Part shown: positions 38,243-46,943 of the stretch, piece after piece
Layout of the letters: every line of letters starts with the position of its first letter
Position numbering within the stretch: position 1 is the first letter of the stretch
From: Polaribacter sp.
GTDB taxonomy: Bacteria > Bacteroidota > Bacteroidia > Flavobacteriales > Flavobacteriaceae
NCBI GenBank assembly: GCA_029250685.1
Contig: JAQXEU010000037.1
Coordinates: 1-64,000, forward strand
Reading direction: 5' to 3'
Length of the DNA stretch: 64,000 nt
The notes under the pieces: model-generated
What the model saw: only the letters and a program-made list of their open reading frames with translations
Told to the model about the DNA's origin: nothing
Database searches by the model: none
Program-made: the position numbers and the translations under genes

Positions 38243-39187
38243 TTAATTCTTTCTTCTTGAAGAAGTATTTCTACTCCTTGAAGTGCTTTTTACAGATGAA
38301 TTTCTGTTAGAAGAAGAGCTTGATCTAGTTCTGCTTGAATTGTTAGAATTAGATGAGCTTCTTCTATTTGATTTATATGTTTTTCTGTTTGATGAATTAG
38401 AACTTCTAGTAGAAGTATTCTTTTTTGTATTTACTCTTCTGTTGGTACTTGTTGAATTTCTTCTAGAATTGTTGTTAGAATTATTTAAGACTGATCTAAT
38501 TCTGCCGTTTACACTTGATGATCTTCTATTTGAGTAATTTGTATTTCTGCTATTATAAAAAGAATTATTTCTTCTGCTATTTGTTTTTAAAGAGTTCCTT
38601 TTTGTATAAGTGTAGTTTCTGTTATAATTGTTGTTGTAAAATAGATTGTTTCTGAAGTTATTGTAATAATAAGGACTGTAATAAAAATTATAAAGTCTAA
38701 AATTATTATAGTAACCGTAATGATAAGGATAGTAAGTGTAATCACCATAAAAACCATTTCTAAATCCCCATTGATAGCTCCAATAGTTATCGTAGCCATA
38801 AAAATCCCAGTAATTTCTAAATCTATTTCTTACATTAATATTAACTACAACTGCAGAATCGTCATTAGTAGAATATCCCCAAGGATCATTGTCATAATCA
38901 CTATCTAAATCATTATAAGAATTATAGTCATCAACATCGGTAAAAATGCTTTCTTCATCGATGTTATTAAAAGCATTAATTTCATCTTTAAAATAACTGT
39001 CTTCAACTTCTTTATTTTTCTTTCTGCTTTCAACAAGAACAACTCTTTCTTCAATTTCGTCATCGTCATAAATTCCGTCATTATTATAAACACTTTGATA
39101 AGTTCCACAAGAAGTTAAAATTAAATTAACTGCAAATGCAAAACCTAAGTAGTAAGCCGTTTTTTTTGAATATGATTGAGATTTCAT
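38243..39187 (-). CDS. Low-complexity Asn/Tyr/Ser/Arg-rich lipoprotein
   Basis: 314 residues with lipobox LTSC (Cys27). Three compositional parts: an acidic region (about 30-115, many Asp/Glu), an aromatic Tyr/Asn/Phe-rich middle (about 120-190, with repeated YYPYHYGYYNN-like runs), and a strongly basic Arg/Ser/Asn tail (about 195-314) with almost no hydrophobic residues. No catalytic motif. It precedes the FadL-type gene and is divergent from proS, an arrangement seen in other Flavobacteriia. A role as an intrinsically disordered surface or envelope factor is inference only. Confidence 0.8.
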   Translation of the reverse strand: MKSQSYSKKTAYYLGFAFAVNLILTSCGTYQSVYNNDGIYDDDEIEERVVLVESRKKNKEVEDSYFKDEINAFNNIDEESIFTDVDDYNSYNDLDSDYDNDPWGYSTNDDSAVVVNINVRNRFRNYWDFYGYDNYWSYQWGFRNGFYGDYTYYPYHYGYYNNFRLYNFYYSPYYYNNFRNNLFYNNNYNRNYTYTKRNSLKTNSRRNNSFYNSRNTNYSNRRSSSVNGRIRSVLNNSNNNSRRNSTSTNRRVNTKKNTSTRSSNSSNRKTYKSNRRSSSNSNNSSRTRSSSSSNRNSSVKSTSRSRNTSSRRKN

Positions 39188-39237
39188 AATATATGTTGAT
39201 CAGATTAATATTGTTTTGCAAAAAAATTAAACTTTGA

Positions 39238-39268
39238 TTGGGACACTAATCTTTTTGCATTAGTTTTG
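39238..39268 (+). promoter_or_regulatory. Candidate promoter of proS
   Basis: TTG at 39238-39240, a 20-base spacer, and TAGTTTTG at 39261-39268 match the Bacteroidota -33/-7 pattern, 55 bases upstream of the proS ATG. Confidence 0.6.
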
Positions 39269-39323
39269 TACAGGATTTAAATATACAATAAAGATAACAA
39301 GTTTTATGCCAAACTTTTAAAAT

Positions 39324-40802
39324 ATGGGTAAGAAGTTAACAACAAGAAAAGAAGATTATTCTAAATGGTATAACGAATTAGTGGTTAGAGCTGATTTAGC
39401 AGAAAACTCTGCCGTTAGAGGATGTATGGTAATTAAGCCTTACGGATTTGCTATTTGGGAAAAAATGCAAGCAGAGTTAGATAGAATGTTTAAAGAAACT
39501 GGACATGAAAACGCATATTTTCCATTATTTGTCCCTAAAAGTTTATTTGAAGCTGAAGAGAAAAATGCTGAAGGATTTGCAAAAGAATGTGCGGTCGTTA
39601 CCCATTATAGATTACAAAATGATCCTGAAAGGCCAGGAAAATTACGTGTAGATCCAGAAGCAAAATTAGAAGAAGAGCTTGTTGTAAGACCAACTTCTGA
39701 AGCAATCATTTGGAACACTTATAAAGGATGGATTCAATCTTATAGAGATTTACCATTATTAATAAATCAATGGGCAAATGTTGTTCGTTGGGAAATGAGA
39801 ACACGTTTGTTCTTGAGAACTGCAGAGTTTTTATGGCAAGAAGGTCATACTGCACATGCAACAAAAAAAGAAGCTGTCTCAGAAGCAAAACAAATGCAAG
39901 AAATATACGCTGAGTTTGCTGAGAATTTTATGGCGATGCCAGTTGTAAAAGGAGTGAAGTCTGAAAGTGAGCGTTTTGCTGGTGCTGAAGATACATTTAC
40001 AATTGAAGCCTTAATGCAAGACGGAAAAGCATTACAAGCTGGAACATCACATTTTTTAGGGCAAAATTTTGCAAAGGCTTTTGATGTAAAATATACTTCT
40101 AGAGAAGGAAAGCAAGAATATGTTTGGGCAACTTCTTGGGGTGTTTCAACACGTTTAATTGGTGGGTTGATTATGACGCATTCAGATGATTTTGGCTTGG
40201 TTTTACCACCGAAATTAGCGCCGATTCAAGTTGTTATTGTACCAATTTATAAGGGTGAAGAACAATTAGAGGCAATTTCAGAGAAAGTAAATGTTTTTGT
40301 AAAAGAATTTAGAAAAAAAGGAATTTCTGTTAAGTTTGATAATAGAGACACCTATAGGCCTGGAGCAAAATTTGCTGAATACGAATTAAAAGGAGTTCCT
40401 GTTAGAATTGCTTTTGGAGCAAGAGATTTGGAAAACAATACTGTTGAGGTAGCAAGAAGAGATACTTTAGAAAAGCAAACTGTTTCGCAAGATGTGGTTG
40501 TAGATTTTATTGAGGATTTATTAAATCAGATTCAAGAAAACTTATTTGATAAAGCAATTGAGCACAGAAGCAATCATACAAGAGAAGTGTCAACTTTTGA
40601 TGACTTTAAAGATGTGATAGAGAATAAAGGTGGTTTTGTTTTAGCGCATTGGGATGGTACTGAAGAAACTGAAGATAAAATTAAAGAAATTACAAAAGCA
40701 ACTATTAGATGTATACCAAATGAGGCTAAATTTGAAGATGGAGTTTGCGTGTTTTCTGGAAAACCATCAAGCCAAAAAGTCTTGTTTGCAAAGGCGTATT
40801 AA
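39324..40802 (+). CDS. proS: Prolyl-tRNA synthetase (ProS type 3)
   Basis: Charges tRNA-Pro. 492 residues: class II core with [36 protein letters not shown], and [16 protein letters not shown]; anticodon-binding domain (about 280-390) with [12 protein letters not shown]; and the C-terminal zinc-like domain ending AKAY. It is the archaeal/eukaryotic-type enzyme, lacking the YbaK-like editing insertion of the E. coli type, which is usual in Bacteroidota. It is followed by tRNA-Glu. Confidence 0.96.
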   Translation: MGKKLTTRKEDYSKWYNELVVRADLAENSAVRGCMVIKPYGFAIWEKMQAELDRMFKETGHENAYFPLFVPKSLFEAEEKNAEGFAKECAVVTHYRLQNDPERPGKLRVDPEAKLEEELVVRPTSEAIIWNTYKGWIQSYRDLPLLINQWANVVRWEMRTRLFLRTAEFLWQEGHTAHATKKEAVSEAKQMQEIYAEFAENFMAMPVVKGVKSESERFAGAEDTFTIEALMQDGKALQAGTSHFLGQNFAKAFDVKYTSREGKQEYVWATSWGVSTRLIGGLIMTHSDDFGLVLPPKLAPIQVVIVPIYKGEEQLEAISEKVNVFVKEFRKKGISVKFDNRDTYRPGAKFAEYELKGVPVRIAFGARDLENNTVEVARRDTLEKQTVSQDVVVDFIEDLLNQIQENLFDKAIEHRSNHTREVSTFDDFKDVIENKGGFVLAHWDGTEETEDKIKEITKATIRCIPNEAKFEDGVCVFSGKPSSQKVLFAKAY

Positions 40803-40828
40803 TTTTTTAAAAAAAAATTAAAAAATTA

Positions 40829-40858
40829 TTGCAGAATTTCAAAAACGTTGTATATTTG
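40829..40858 (+). promoter_or_regulatory. Promoter of tRNA-Glu (consensus)
   Basis: TTG at 40829-40831, 19-base spacer, TATATTTG at 40851-40858: an exact match to the lineage promoter. The tRNA begins 29 bases after the -7 box. Confidence 0.8.
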
Positions 40859-40886
40859 CACCCGCAATCAGCAATAAGATTGTAAT

Positions 40887-40958
40887 GGTCCGTTCGTCTA
40901 GGGGTTAGGACGCATGGTTTTCATCCATGTAACACGGGTTCGATTCCCGTACGGACTA
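40887..40958 (+). tRNA. tRNA-Glu (anticodon TTC)
   Basis: 72-base cloverleaf. Acceptor arms GGTCCGT and ACGGACT pair (ending in a G-T pair), discriminator A, D-arm with CGTCTAGGGGTTAGGACG, anticodon stem CATGG/CCATG around loop TTTTCAT (anticodon TTC at 40920-40922), and T-arm CGGGTTCGATTCCCG. CCA is not encoded: CAAG follows. It stands alone between proS and rpsT. Confidence 0.97.
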
Positions 40959-40988
40959 CAAGTTTTAAAATAAACTAAAATAAACATT

Positions 40989-41240
40989 ATGGCAAATCAA
41001 AAGTCAGCTTTAAAAAGAATTAGAAGTAACGAGTCAAAAAGATTAAGAAACAAGTATCAGCACAAAACTACAAGAAATGCTGTAAGAAACTTGCGTACAA
41101 TTGAAGATAAGAAAGAGGCTGAAGCAATGTTACCTTCTGTTATTGGTATGCTAGATAAATTAGCAAAGAATAACATTATTCATGCAAACAAAGCTGGAAA
41201 TTTAAAGTCTAAATTAACTAAGCACGTAGCTGCATTATAG
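40989..41240 (+). CDS. rpsT: 30S ribosomal protein S20
   Basis: Binds 16S rRNA at the base of the 30S subunit. 83 residues, full length, all-helical and basic. Typical start [20 protein letters not shown] and the C-terminal INKGNAANKKSRL-like end (here [20 protein letters not shown]). Alone between tRNA-Glu and a strong terminator. Confidence 0.95.
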   Translation: MANQKSALKRIRSNESKRLRNKYQHKTTRNAVRNLRTIEDKKEAEAMLPSVIGMLDKLAKNNIIHANKAGNLKSKLTKHVAAL

Positions 41241-41261
41241 TTTTTAAATATTAACAATATT

Positions 41262-41293
41262 AAAAAGCGTTCTGAATTTCAGAACGCTTTTTT
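41262..41293. terminator. Bidirectional intrinsic terminator
   Basis: Near-perfect palindrome AAAAAGCGTTCTGAA / TTCAGAACGCTTTTT between the convergent rpsT and rodA genes. Confidence 0.9.
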
Positions 41294-41323
41294 GTTTTAT
41301 ATTAATTTAATATTCTATGTAAT

Positions 41324-42601
41324 TTATAAATCATAACTTTTATTAGCATCTAACTTAATAAAGATAAAAAGTAGTAAGGTGAATCCCCAAAGTGAAGAGC
41401 CACCGTAACTAAAGAAGGGTAACGGAATTCCGACAGTTGGTAATAGTTGAATTACCATTCCGATATTTATAACAACATGGAAAAATAGAATTGATGCTAA
41501 TCCATAGCCGTAAATCCGTCCGAATTTGTTTTTATGTGTTTCTGCTAAATAAATAATTCGATAAAGTAGTAGCATAAATAAAATAATCACAAACGCACTT
41601 CCTACAAAGCCCCATTCTTCACCAACGGCACTAAAGATGTAATCAGTATCTTGTTCTGGAACAAAATTACCTTGCGTTCTTTCTCCTTGTAAAAAACCTT
41701 TTCCAAACCCACCACCAGAACTAATTGCTTGTATAGACTGATTTGTGTTGTATCCAATTTTTTTGGTGTCTTTAGATAAGCCTAAAAGAATTTCAAAACG
41801 ATCTCTTTGATGTTGTTCAAAAACATTGTTAAAAATATATCCAGAACTAAAAATGTATAAGCCAGCAACAAGATACAGTCCAATAATTTTATGCCAATTA
41901 AATTTTAAATACCCTTTATTCTTTTTTAAGAAATAAAGAAGAATTATTGAGAGAATTATAAAAAAAGCTATAATAATTGTTGGTGCGTTAAAAAGTAATG
42001 TTAATAAAAATAATACAATAGCTAAAGAGCCAATTATAATGTAATTCAATGTTAGGCCTTCTCTGTTTAAAACAAAAAAGAAAGCTAAATACACTAAAAC
42101 TGAACCCAAATCTGGTTGTAAGGCTATTAAAACTGCTGGTAAAAAAATAACAATAAAAGCTTTTATTTGATTCTTTATCAGTTTTAAATTGTATTGTCGA
42201 TCACTTAATAGCTTTGCAATTGCTAGGGCAGTAAAAGCTTTTGCAAATTCTGAAGGTTGTAAACTTGCACTTCCGAATCCATACCAAGATTGTGCGCCAT
42301 TAATGTTTTTTCCAAATAGAAAAAGCCCAATTAAAGATAAAATCCCTATTAGGTATAGAATAGTAGCAAATTTTTCATAAAATTTTGAGTTGAAAAATAG
42401 AATTATTATAATTAATGGTATACATAATATGATCCATAATAATTGTTTTCCATATCTTGTAGAAAGATCTAAAAGAGAAGAGCTATTGTCAGTAGTTGTA
42501 GCTGCATAAATATTCATCCAACCAAAACCAACAAGGACAACGTATAGAATGACTAAAATCCAATCTATGCCGTAAAAAATATTATTTTTTTCTGCCCTCA
42601 A
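41324..42601 (-). CDS. rodA: Rod-shape SEDS glycosyltransferase RodA
   Basis: Peptidoglycan polymerase of the elongasome, partner of PBP2. 425 residues with about ten transmembrane helices. SEDS signatures: NGAQSWYGFGSASLQPSEFAKAF, PDLGSVLVYLAF, AVGEEWGFVGSAFVI and the C-terminal PTVGIPLPFFSYGGSS. The start is TTG and shares four bases (TTGA) with the PBP2 stop; no ATG lies before the first helix. Last gene of mreBCD-pbp2-rodA. Confidence 0.95.
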   Translation of the reverse strand: MRAEKNNIFYGIDWILVILYVVLVGFGWMNIYAATTTDNSSSLLDLSTRYGKQLLWIILCIPLIIIILFFNSKFYEKFATILYLIGILSLIGLFLFGKNINGAQSWYGFGSASLQPSEFAKAFTALAIAKLLSDRQYNLKLIKNQIKAFIVIFLPAVLIALQPDLGSVLVYLAFFFVLNREGLTLNYIIIGSLAIVLFLLTLLFNAPTIIIAFFIILSIILLYFLKKNKGYLKFNWHKIIGLYLVAGLYIFSSGYIFNNVFEQHQRDRFEILLGLSKDTKKIGYNTNQSIQAISSGGGFGKGFLQGERTQGNFVPEQDTDYIFSAVGEEWGFVGSAFVIILFMLLLYRIIYLAETHKNKFGRIYGYGLASILFFHVVINIGMVIQLLPTVGIPLPFFSYGGSSLWGFTLLLFIFIKLDANKSYDL

Positions 42602-44484
42602 TCTTTAAATGCTGTTTTTAGAATTATTTCTTTTTGATCATAAATATGTTGTAAGCTCAAATTTATCATACTATTTTCAATCCACTTTCGGTTATTGCCA
42701 GTTATTTTTTTATTTAAATACTTTTCAATCAATAAACTTGTTATTGGTGCCGCAATTGTAGACCCGTAACCACCATTTTCTACAAAAACAGCGATTGCAA
42801 TTTTTGGATCATCTTTTGGAGCAAAAGCGACTAAAATAGAGTGGTCATCTAATTGTGTTCTAATTCCGTTAATAATAGTAAAATTCTCTGATGTTCCTGT
42901 TTTTCCAACAATATCAATTCCGTTTACTTTACTTAATTTCCCTGTTCCTGTTTTAAAAACGGTATGCATTCCTTCAATTATAGGATCGTAATGTTTTGAA
43001 TCTATTGTCGTTTTTTTAGGAATTGTAAATTTCGGATTGTTAATGTTTTTACCATTTGCTTTTTTTAATATGTGCGGCGTATAAAAATAGCCTTTGTTAG
43101 CAATTGCTGCTGTAACATTTGCTAATTGTATTGGCGTTGTAGAAATTTCTCCTTGACCGATTGCATTTGAAATGGTTGTAGTTGCTCCCCAGGAAAATTT
43201 ATTATTGTCATCATAAAATTTTCCAGTTGGAATTAATCCAGGACTTCCAACGGGTAAGTCATACCCTAAATAATTACCTAAGCCAAAACTTTTTACATGA
43301 TTGCTCCAGATATCCATTCCTTTACTTGGCGTACTAGCGTTGTCAATTATTTTTCTATAAGTTGTAGAAAAGTAACTATTACATGATTTTGAAATTGCTC
43401 TGTTTAATTTAATTGGACCACCAAAAATATTACAATGACATTTTTGAAAATCACTTTCTTTATTTCCGTATCGGTAACCGCCATAACAATAGGTGCCAAA
43501 ATCACTATCAATAACACCTTCTTGTAATCCAATTAAAGCATTAATTAATTTGAAAGGAGATCCTGGAGGGTATTCTGCTTTTAATGCTCTGTCAAAAGTT
43601 GGTTTATCTAAGTTGTCTTCATCCATTAAAATGACTGAGTTCTTTGATCTTTGTCTTCCAACCATCATGTTTGGATTGTATGTTGGGGTTGAAATTAAGG
43701 CTAAAATTTCTCCAGTTTTGGGTTCGATGGCAACAATTCCTCCTCGTTTTCCAGACATTAATAATTCACCATAACGTTGTAATTCACCATCAATTGTTAA
43801 TGAAATATCTTGCCCGTTAACAGCTAAAGTGTCTTCAGAACCTTCTTTATACTTTCCAATAATTTTATTGAGTCGATTTCGATGTAAAAATTTTTTTCCT
43901 TTAACTCCACGAAGAATAGAATCGTACGATTTCTCTACGCCGCTTGTTCCAATTAATTCACCTTGTTGAAAATTTGGGTTGTTTTTAGCGTCCAGTTCAT
44001 TTACTTCACTTATATACCCTAAAACATTTGCAGCAGAACTTACAGGGTAATCTCTAATGTTTCTTTTTTGAATATAAAAACCTTTAAACTTGTGTAATTT
44101 CTCCTGTAAAAAAGCAAAATCTTCTTTAGCTAATTGTTTTAAAAAAACAGATGGAAGCCAAGGCGAATACCTTTGTGCAGTTTTATATTTTCGAATAAAA
44201 TAATCTTTATCAATCTTTAAAAGTTTACAGAGTTCTATGGTGTCTAAAGGTGTTACTTCGTTTGGGACAACCATTACATCATAAGAAAGTTGATTGGCAA
44301 CTAACAATTTTCCATTTCTATCGTAAATATATCCACGTTCAGGATAATCATAAATCACTTTTACAGCAGCATTTCTGTTTGGGTCTAAATCTGCACCCTG
44401 AATTACTTGTAATTGAAATAATCTTCCGATTAAAATCAATCCTGCAATTGTTATAAAAATATAAAGTAAAAAGCTGCGCTTCAT
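42598..44484 (-). CDS. mrdA: Penicillin-binding protein 2 (elongasome transpeptidase)
   Basis: Crosslinks peptidoglycan during cell elongation. 628 residues: one N-terminal membrane anchor (about 5-25), dimerisation region with YPERGYIYDRNGKLL, and the transpeptidase domain with catalytic Ser309 in PPGSPFKLINAL (SxxK), SKSCNSYF (SxN) and VGKTGTSEN (KTG). Its stop overlaps rodA and its start overlaps mreD by 4 bases each. Confidence 0.95.
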   Translation of the reverse strand: MKRSFLLYIFITIAGLILIGRLFQLQVIQGADLDPNRNAAVKVIYDYPERGYIYDRNGKLLVANQLSYDVMVVPNEVTPLDTIELCKLLKIDKDYFIRKYKTAQRYSPWLPSVFLKQLAKEDFAFLQEKLHKFKGFYIQKRNIRDYPVSSAANVLGYISEVNELDAKNNPNFQQGELIGTSGVEKSYDSILRGVKGKKFLHRNRLNKIIGKYKEGSEDTLAVNGQDISLTIDGELQRYGELLMSGKRGGIVAIEPKTGEILALISTPTYNPNMMVGRQRSKNSVILMDEDNLDKPTFDRALKAEYPPGSPFKLINALIGLQEGVIDSDFGTYCYGGYRYGNKESDFQKCHCNIFGGPIKLNRAISKSCNSYFSTTYRKIIDNASTPSKGMDIWSNHVKSFGLGNYLGYDLPVGSPGLIPTGKFYDDNNKFSWGATTTISNAIGQGEISTTPIQLANVTAAIANKGYFYTPHILKKANGKNINNPKFTIPKKTTIDSKHYDPIIEGMHTVFKTGTGKLSKVNGIDIVGKTGTSENFTIINGIRTQLDDHSILVAFAPKDDPKIAIAVFVENGGYGSTIAAPITSLLIEKYLNKKITGNNRKWIENSMINLSLQHIYDQKEIILKTAFKD

Positions 44485-44987
44485 TTATTCTTCTTTCTGA
44501 TAATGTATGTTCCTAAAAAAAACAAAACTGCAGTAAAAATACTCGAATACAAAGTATTAGCTAAAACACCTGAAAAGTTTTGTGTGCTAAAGTTAGCTAA
44601 AGAAAATAAAAGGAAGTGATGAATAACTATTAAAATTATCACATAATTAAAAACTTTTCCAAAAGGTTCTAAATGTAAATTGAATAATAGATAATCCTGT
44701 TCTGTCTTTTTGAAAATTAAACTCACAAAAAAAAGTCTGACATAAGCAATGAATAATAATGAAAAGGCATTTATTCCTCCAGAATCAGCAAAGAAATCTA
44801 TTGATAATCCTAATAAAAAGGAAAGAAATAAAAATAAGTATCGCTCTTTTTTTAGTGGATAAAATATAACGAAAGCAACATATAAGTACGGATTTATATG
44901 CCCTAAAAACAGAATGTTGTTTAACAAAAACACTTGTAAAAATAAAAGAGAAAAAAATAAAAAAGTAATATAAGGCCCTCTATTCAT
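44481..44987 (-). CDS. mreD: Rod shape-determining protein MreD
   Basis: 168 residues, five to six hydrophobic helices with the usual short N-terminal tail. Sequence is divergent, as MreD always is, but SIDFFADSGGINAF and the C-terminal IRKKNK agree with the family. Overlaps mreC by 8 bases (ATGAATAG) and pbp2 by 4, so translation is coupled. Confidence 0.85.
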   Translation of the reverse strand: MNRGPYITFLFFSLLFLQVFLLNNILFLGHINPYLYVAFVIFYPLKKERYLFLFLSFLLGLSIDFFADSGGINAFSLLFIAYVRLFFVSLIFKKTEQDYLLFNLHLEPFGKVFNYVIILIVIHHFLLFSLANFSTQNFSGVLANTLYSSIFTAVLFFLGTYIIRKKNK

Positions 44988-45807
44988 CTACAGAATTGTT
45001 TAAAGTTCTTATTTCTTTTTTGTCTAATGCAGTCACTATATAAGTATGGCTAATATTACTCATATCGTTGAACAGTTTGATGTCAATTGAATGATTACTG
45101 CTTTGAGAGTTTATTTTTTGAATTGTTCCAATTAAAATTCCTTCAGGAAAAATTGTAGATTTTCCTCCTGTAATTATTGTATCGCCAACTTTAATTGCTG
45201 CTTGCCTTGGGATGTCTTCTAATTGAACAATATTATAATCTAGTCCATTCCAAACTAAAGTTCCGAAGTGAAAACTATTTTTAAGTTTAGCATTTATCTT
45301 GCTATTGCTATTTAAAATAGATTGTACTCTTGTGTAATTTGCACTTATATCTTCAGTGATGCCAATAATTCCTTTGCTATTTATTACAGCCATTTCTTTT
45401 TCAACTCCTTGGTTTTGACCTTTGTTTAACAGGATGAAATTATTTAAAGTATGAAATTTATTGCTGTAGATTTTTGCTGAAGTATAGGTGTATTTTTGAT
45501 TGTAAAGAGTTGAATCTACAACAGTAATGTTAATGGAAGAATCAGCTTTTGAAGCAAGTTTTTCAATTAAATTTTTTAAATGGGTGTTTTCTGAAACTAA
45601 TTCGTTATTCTGAAATTTTAAATTGAAGTAATTAGAAATTTGAGAATTCTTTTCATACAAACCACCAGTAATTCCATTAGCAGAGCTAATAAATTTACTT
45701 TTGTGAAAATTATTGTTATTTATTGTGAAAAATAGTGCAATAAAACTTAGCAACAAAAAGAAAAGAAAATATTTATACTTCTGAATAAAATAAATTAATT
45801 GCTGCAT
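44980..45807 (-). CDS. mreC: Rod shape-determining protein MreC
   Basis: Periplasmic scaffold linking MreB/MreD to the transpeptidase. 275 residues: N-terminal helix (about 13-30), a coiled coil (about 55-90, ENTHLKNLIEKLASKADS), and a beta-rich domain containing AKIYSNKFHTLNNFILLNKGQNQGV and VGDTIITGGKSTIFPEGILIG. Directly downstream of mreB. Confidence 0.93.
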   Translation of the reverse strand: MQQLIYFIQKYKYFLFFLLLSFIALFFTINNNNFHKSKFISSANGITGGLYEKNSQISNYFNLKFQNNELVSENTHLKNLIEKLASKADSSINITVVDSTLYNQKYTYTSAKIYSNKFHTLNNFILLNKGQNQGVEKEMAVINSKGIIGITEDISANYTRVQSILNSNSKINAKLKNSFHFGTLVWNGLDYNIVQLEDIPRQAAIKVGDTIITGGKSTIFPEGILIGTIQKINSQSSNHSIDIKLFNDMSNISHTYIVTALDKKEIRTLNNSVDE

Positions 45808-45825
45808 AGAAAAGAGTCAAAGGTA

Positions 45826-46854
45826 TTATTTCATTAAAATACTTTTGTATTTTTCAATCTCTTTCAAAGCAATTCCTGTTCCTCTAACAACTGCTCTTAA
45901 TGGATCTTCTGCAACATAAACAGGTAAATCTGTTTTTCTTGATAAACGTTTGTCTAAGCCGCGTAACATTGAGCCACCACCAGCTAAATAAATTCCAGTA
46001 TTGTAAATATCTGCAGCTAATTCAGGTGGAGTTTTAGATAAAGTTTCCATAACGGCATCTTCTATTCTTAAAATAGATTTGTCTAATGCTTTCGCAATTT
46101 CTCTGTAAGAAACTTGTACTTGTTTTGGTTTTCCGCTTAATAAATCTCTACCTTGAACTAACATGTCTTCTGGTGGAGAATCTAAATCTTCTGTTGCTGC
46201 TCCAATATTTATTTTAACTTTTTCTGCAGTAGTTTCACCAACATACAAGTTGTGTTGAGTACGCATGTAATACATGATATCACTTGTAAATAAATCACCA
46301 GCAACTTTTACAGATTGGTCACAAACAATACCAGCTAAAGCAATTACAGCAATTTCTGTTGTTCCACCACCTATGTCAATAATCATGTTTCCTTTTGGCT
46401 CCATAATATCAATACCAACACCAATTGCAGCTGCCATTGGTTCAAAGATTAAGTAAATTTCTTTGGCATTCATGTGTCTTGCAGAATCTTGTACAGCACG
46501 TCTTTCAACTTCTGTAATTCCAGAAGGAATACAAATTACCATTCTTAAAGCAGGCGGAAATAATTTCTTTTTGATTGATGGAATTTGCTTTACAAATTCT
46601 TTAATCATTTCTTCTGATGCTTGAAAATCTGCAATAACCCCGTCTTTTAAAGGACGAATTGTTTTGATGTTTTCATGTGTTTTTCCTTGCATCAAATTGG
46701 CTTCTTTACCAACAGCAATAATTTTACCAGTAATTCTATTTCGGGCAACTATTGATGGACTATCTATTACTACTTTTCCATTATGGATAATAAGCGTGTT
46801 CGCTGTACCTAAATCGATAGCGATATCTTCCGTCATAAAATCGAAAAAACCCAT
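45826..46854 (-). CDS. mreB: Rod shape-determining actin MreB
   Basis: Actin-like filament guiding the elongasome. 342 residues. Nucleotide-binding motifs: IAIDLGTANTLI (phosphate 1), MIIDIGGGTTEIAVI (phosphate 2), YLAGGGSMLRGLDKRL (adenosine). First gene of the shape operon on the minus strand; purH lies 89 bases upstream. An amphipathic N-terminus GFFDFMTED fits membrane contact. Confidence 0.97.
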   Translation of the reverse strand: MGFFDFMTEDIAIDLGTANTLIIHNGKVVIDSPSIVARNRITGKIIAVGKEANLMQGKTHENIKTIRPLKDGVIADFQASEEMIKEFVKQIPSIKKKLFPPALRMVICIPSGITEVERRAVQDSARHMNAKEIYLIFEPMAAAIGVGIDIMEPKGNMIIDIGGGTTEIAVIALAGIVCDQSVKVAGDLFTSDIMYYMRTQHNLYVGETTAEKVKINIGAATEDLDSPPEDMLVQGRDLLSGKPKQVQVSYREIAKALDKSILRIEDAVMETLSKTPPELAADIYNTGIYLAGGGSMLRGLDKRLSRKTDLPVYVAEDPLRAVVRGTGIALKEIEKYKSILMK

Positions 46855-46943
46855 AAAATTATCTTTTTTTTATTTTTTTAATGTCTTCTTACAAATCTAC
46901 TAAATTTCTGTGTTCAAAACACAGAATAATCAATAGTAATTTA

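Noticed and set aside
38283-38537. Leu/Glu/Asp-rich open frame on the plus strand opposite the Asn/Ser/Arg-rich lipoprotein
   Set aside because: It is the antisense of AGA/AGT/AAT-rich codons; the minus-strand frame has a lipobox and conserved neighbours, so the plus frame is a composition artefact.
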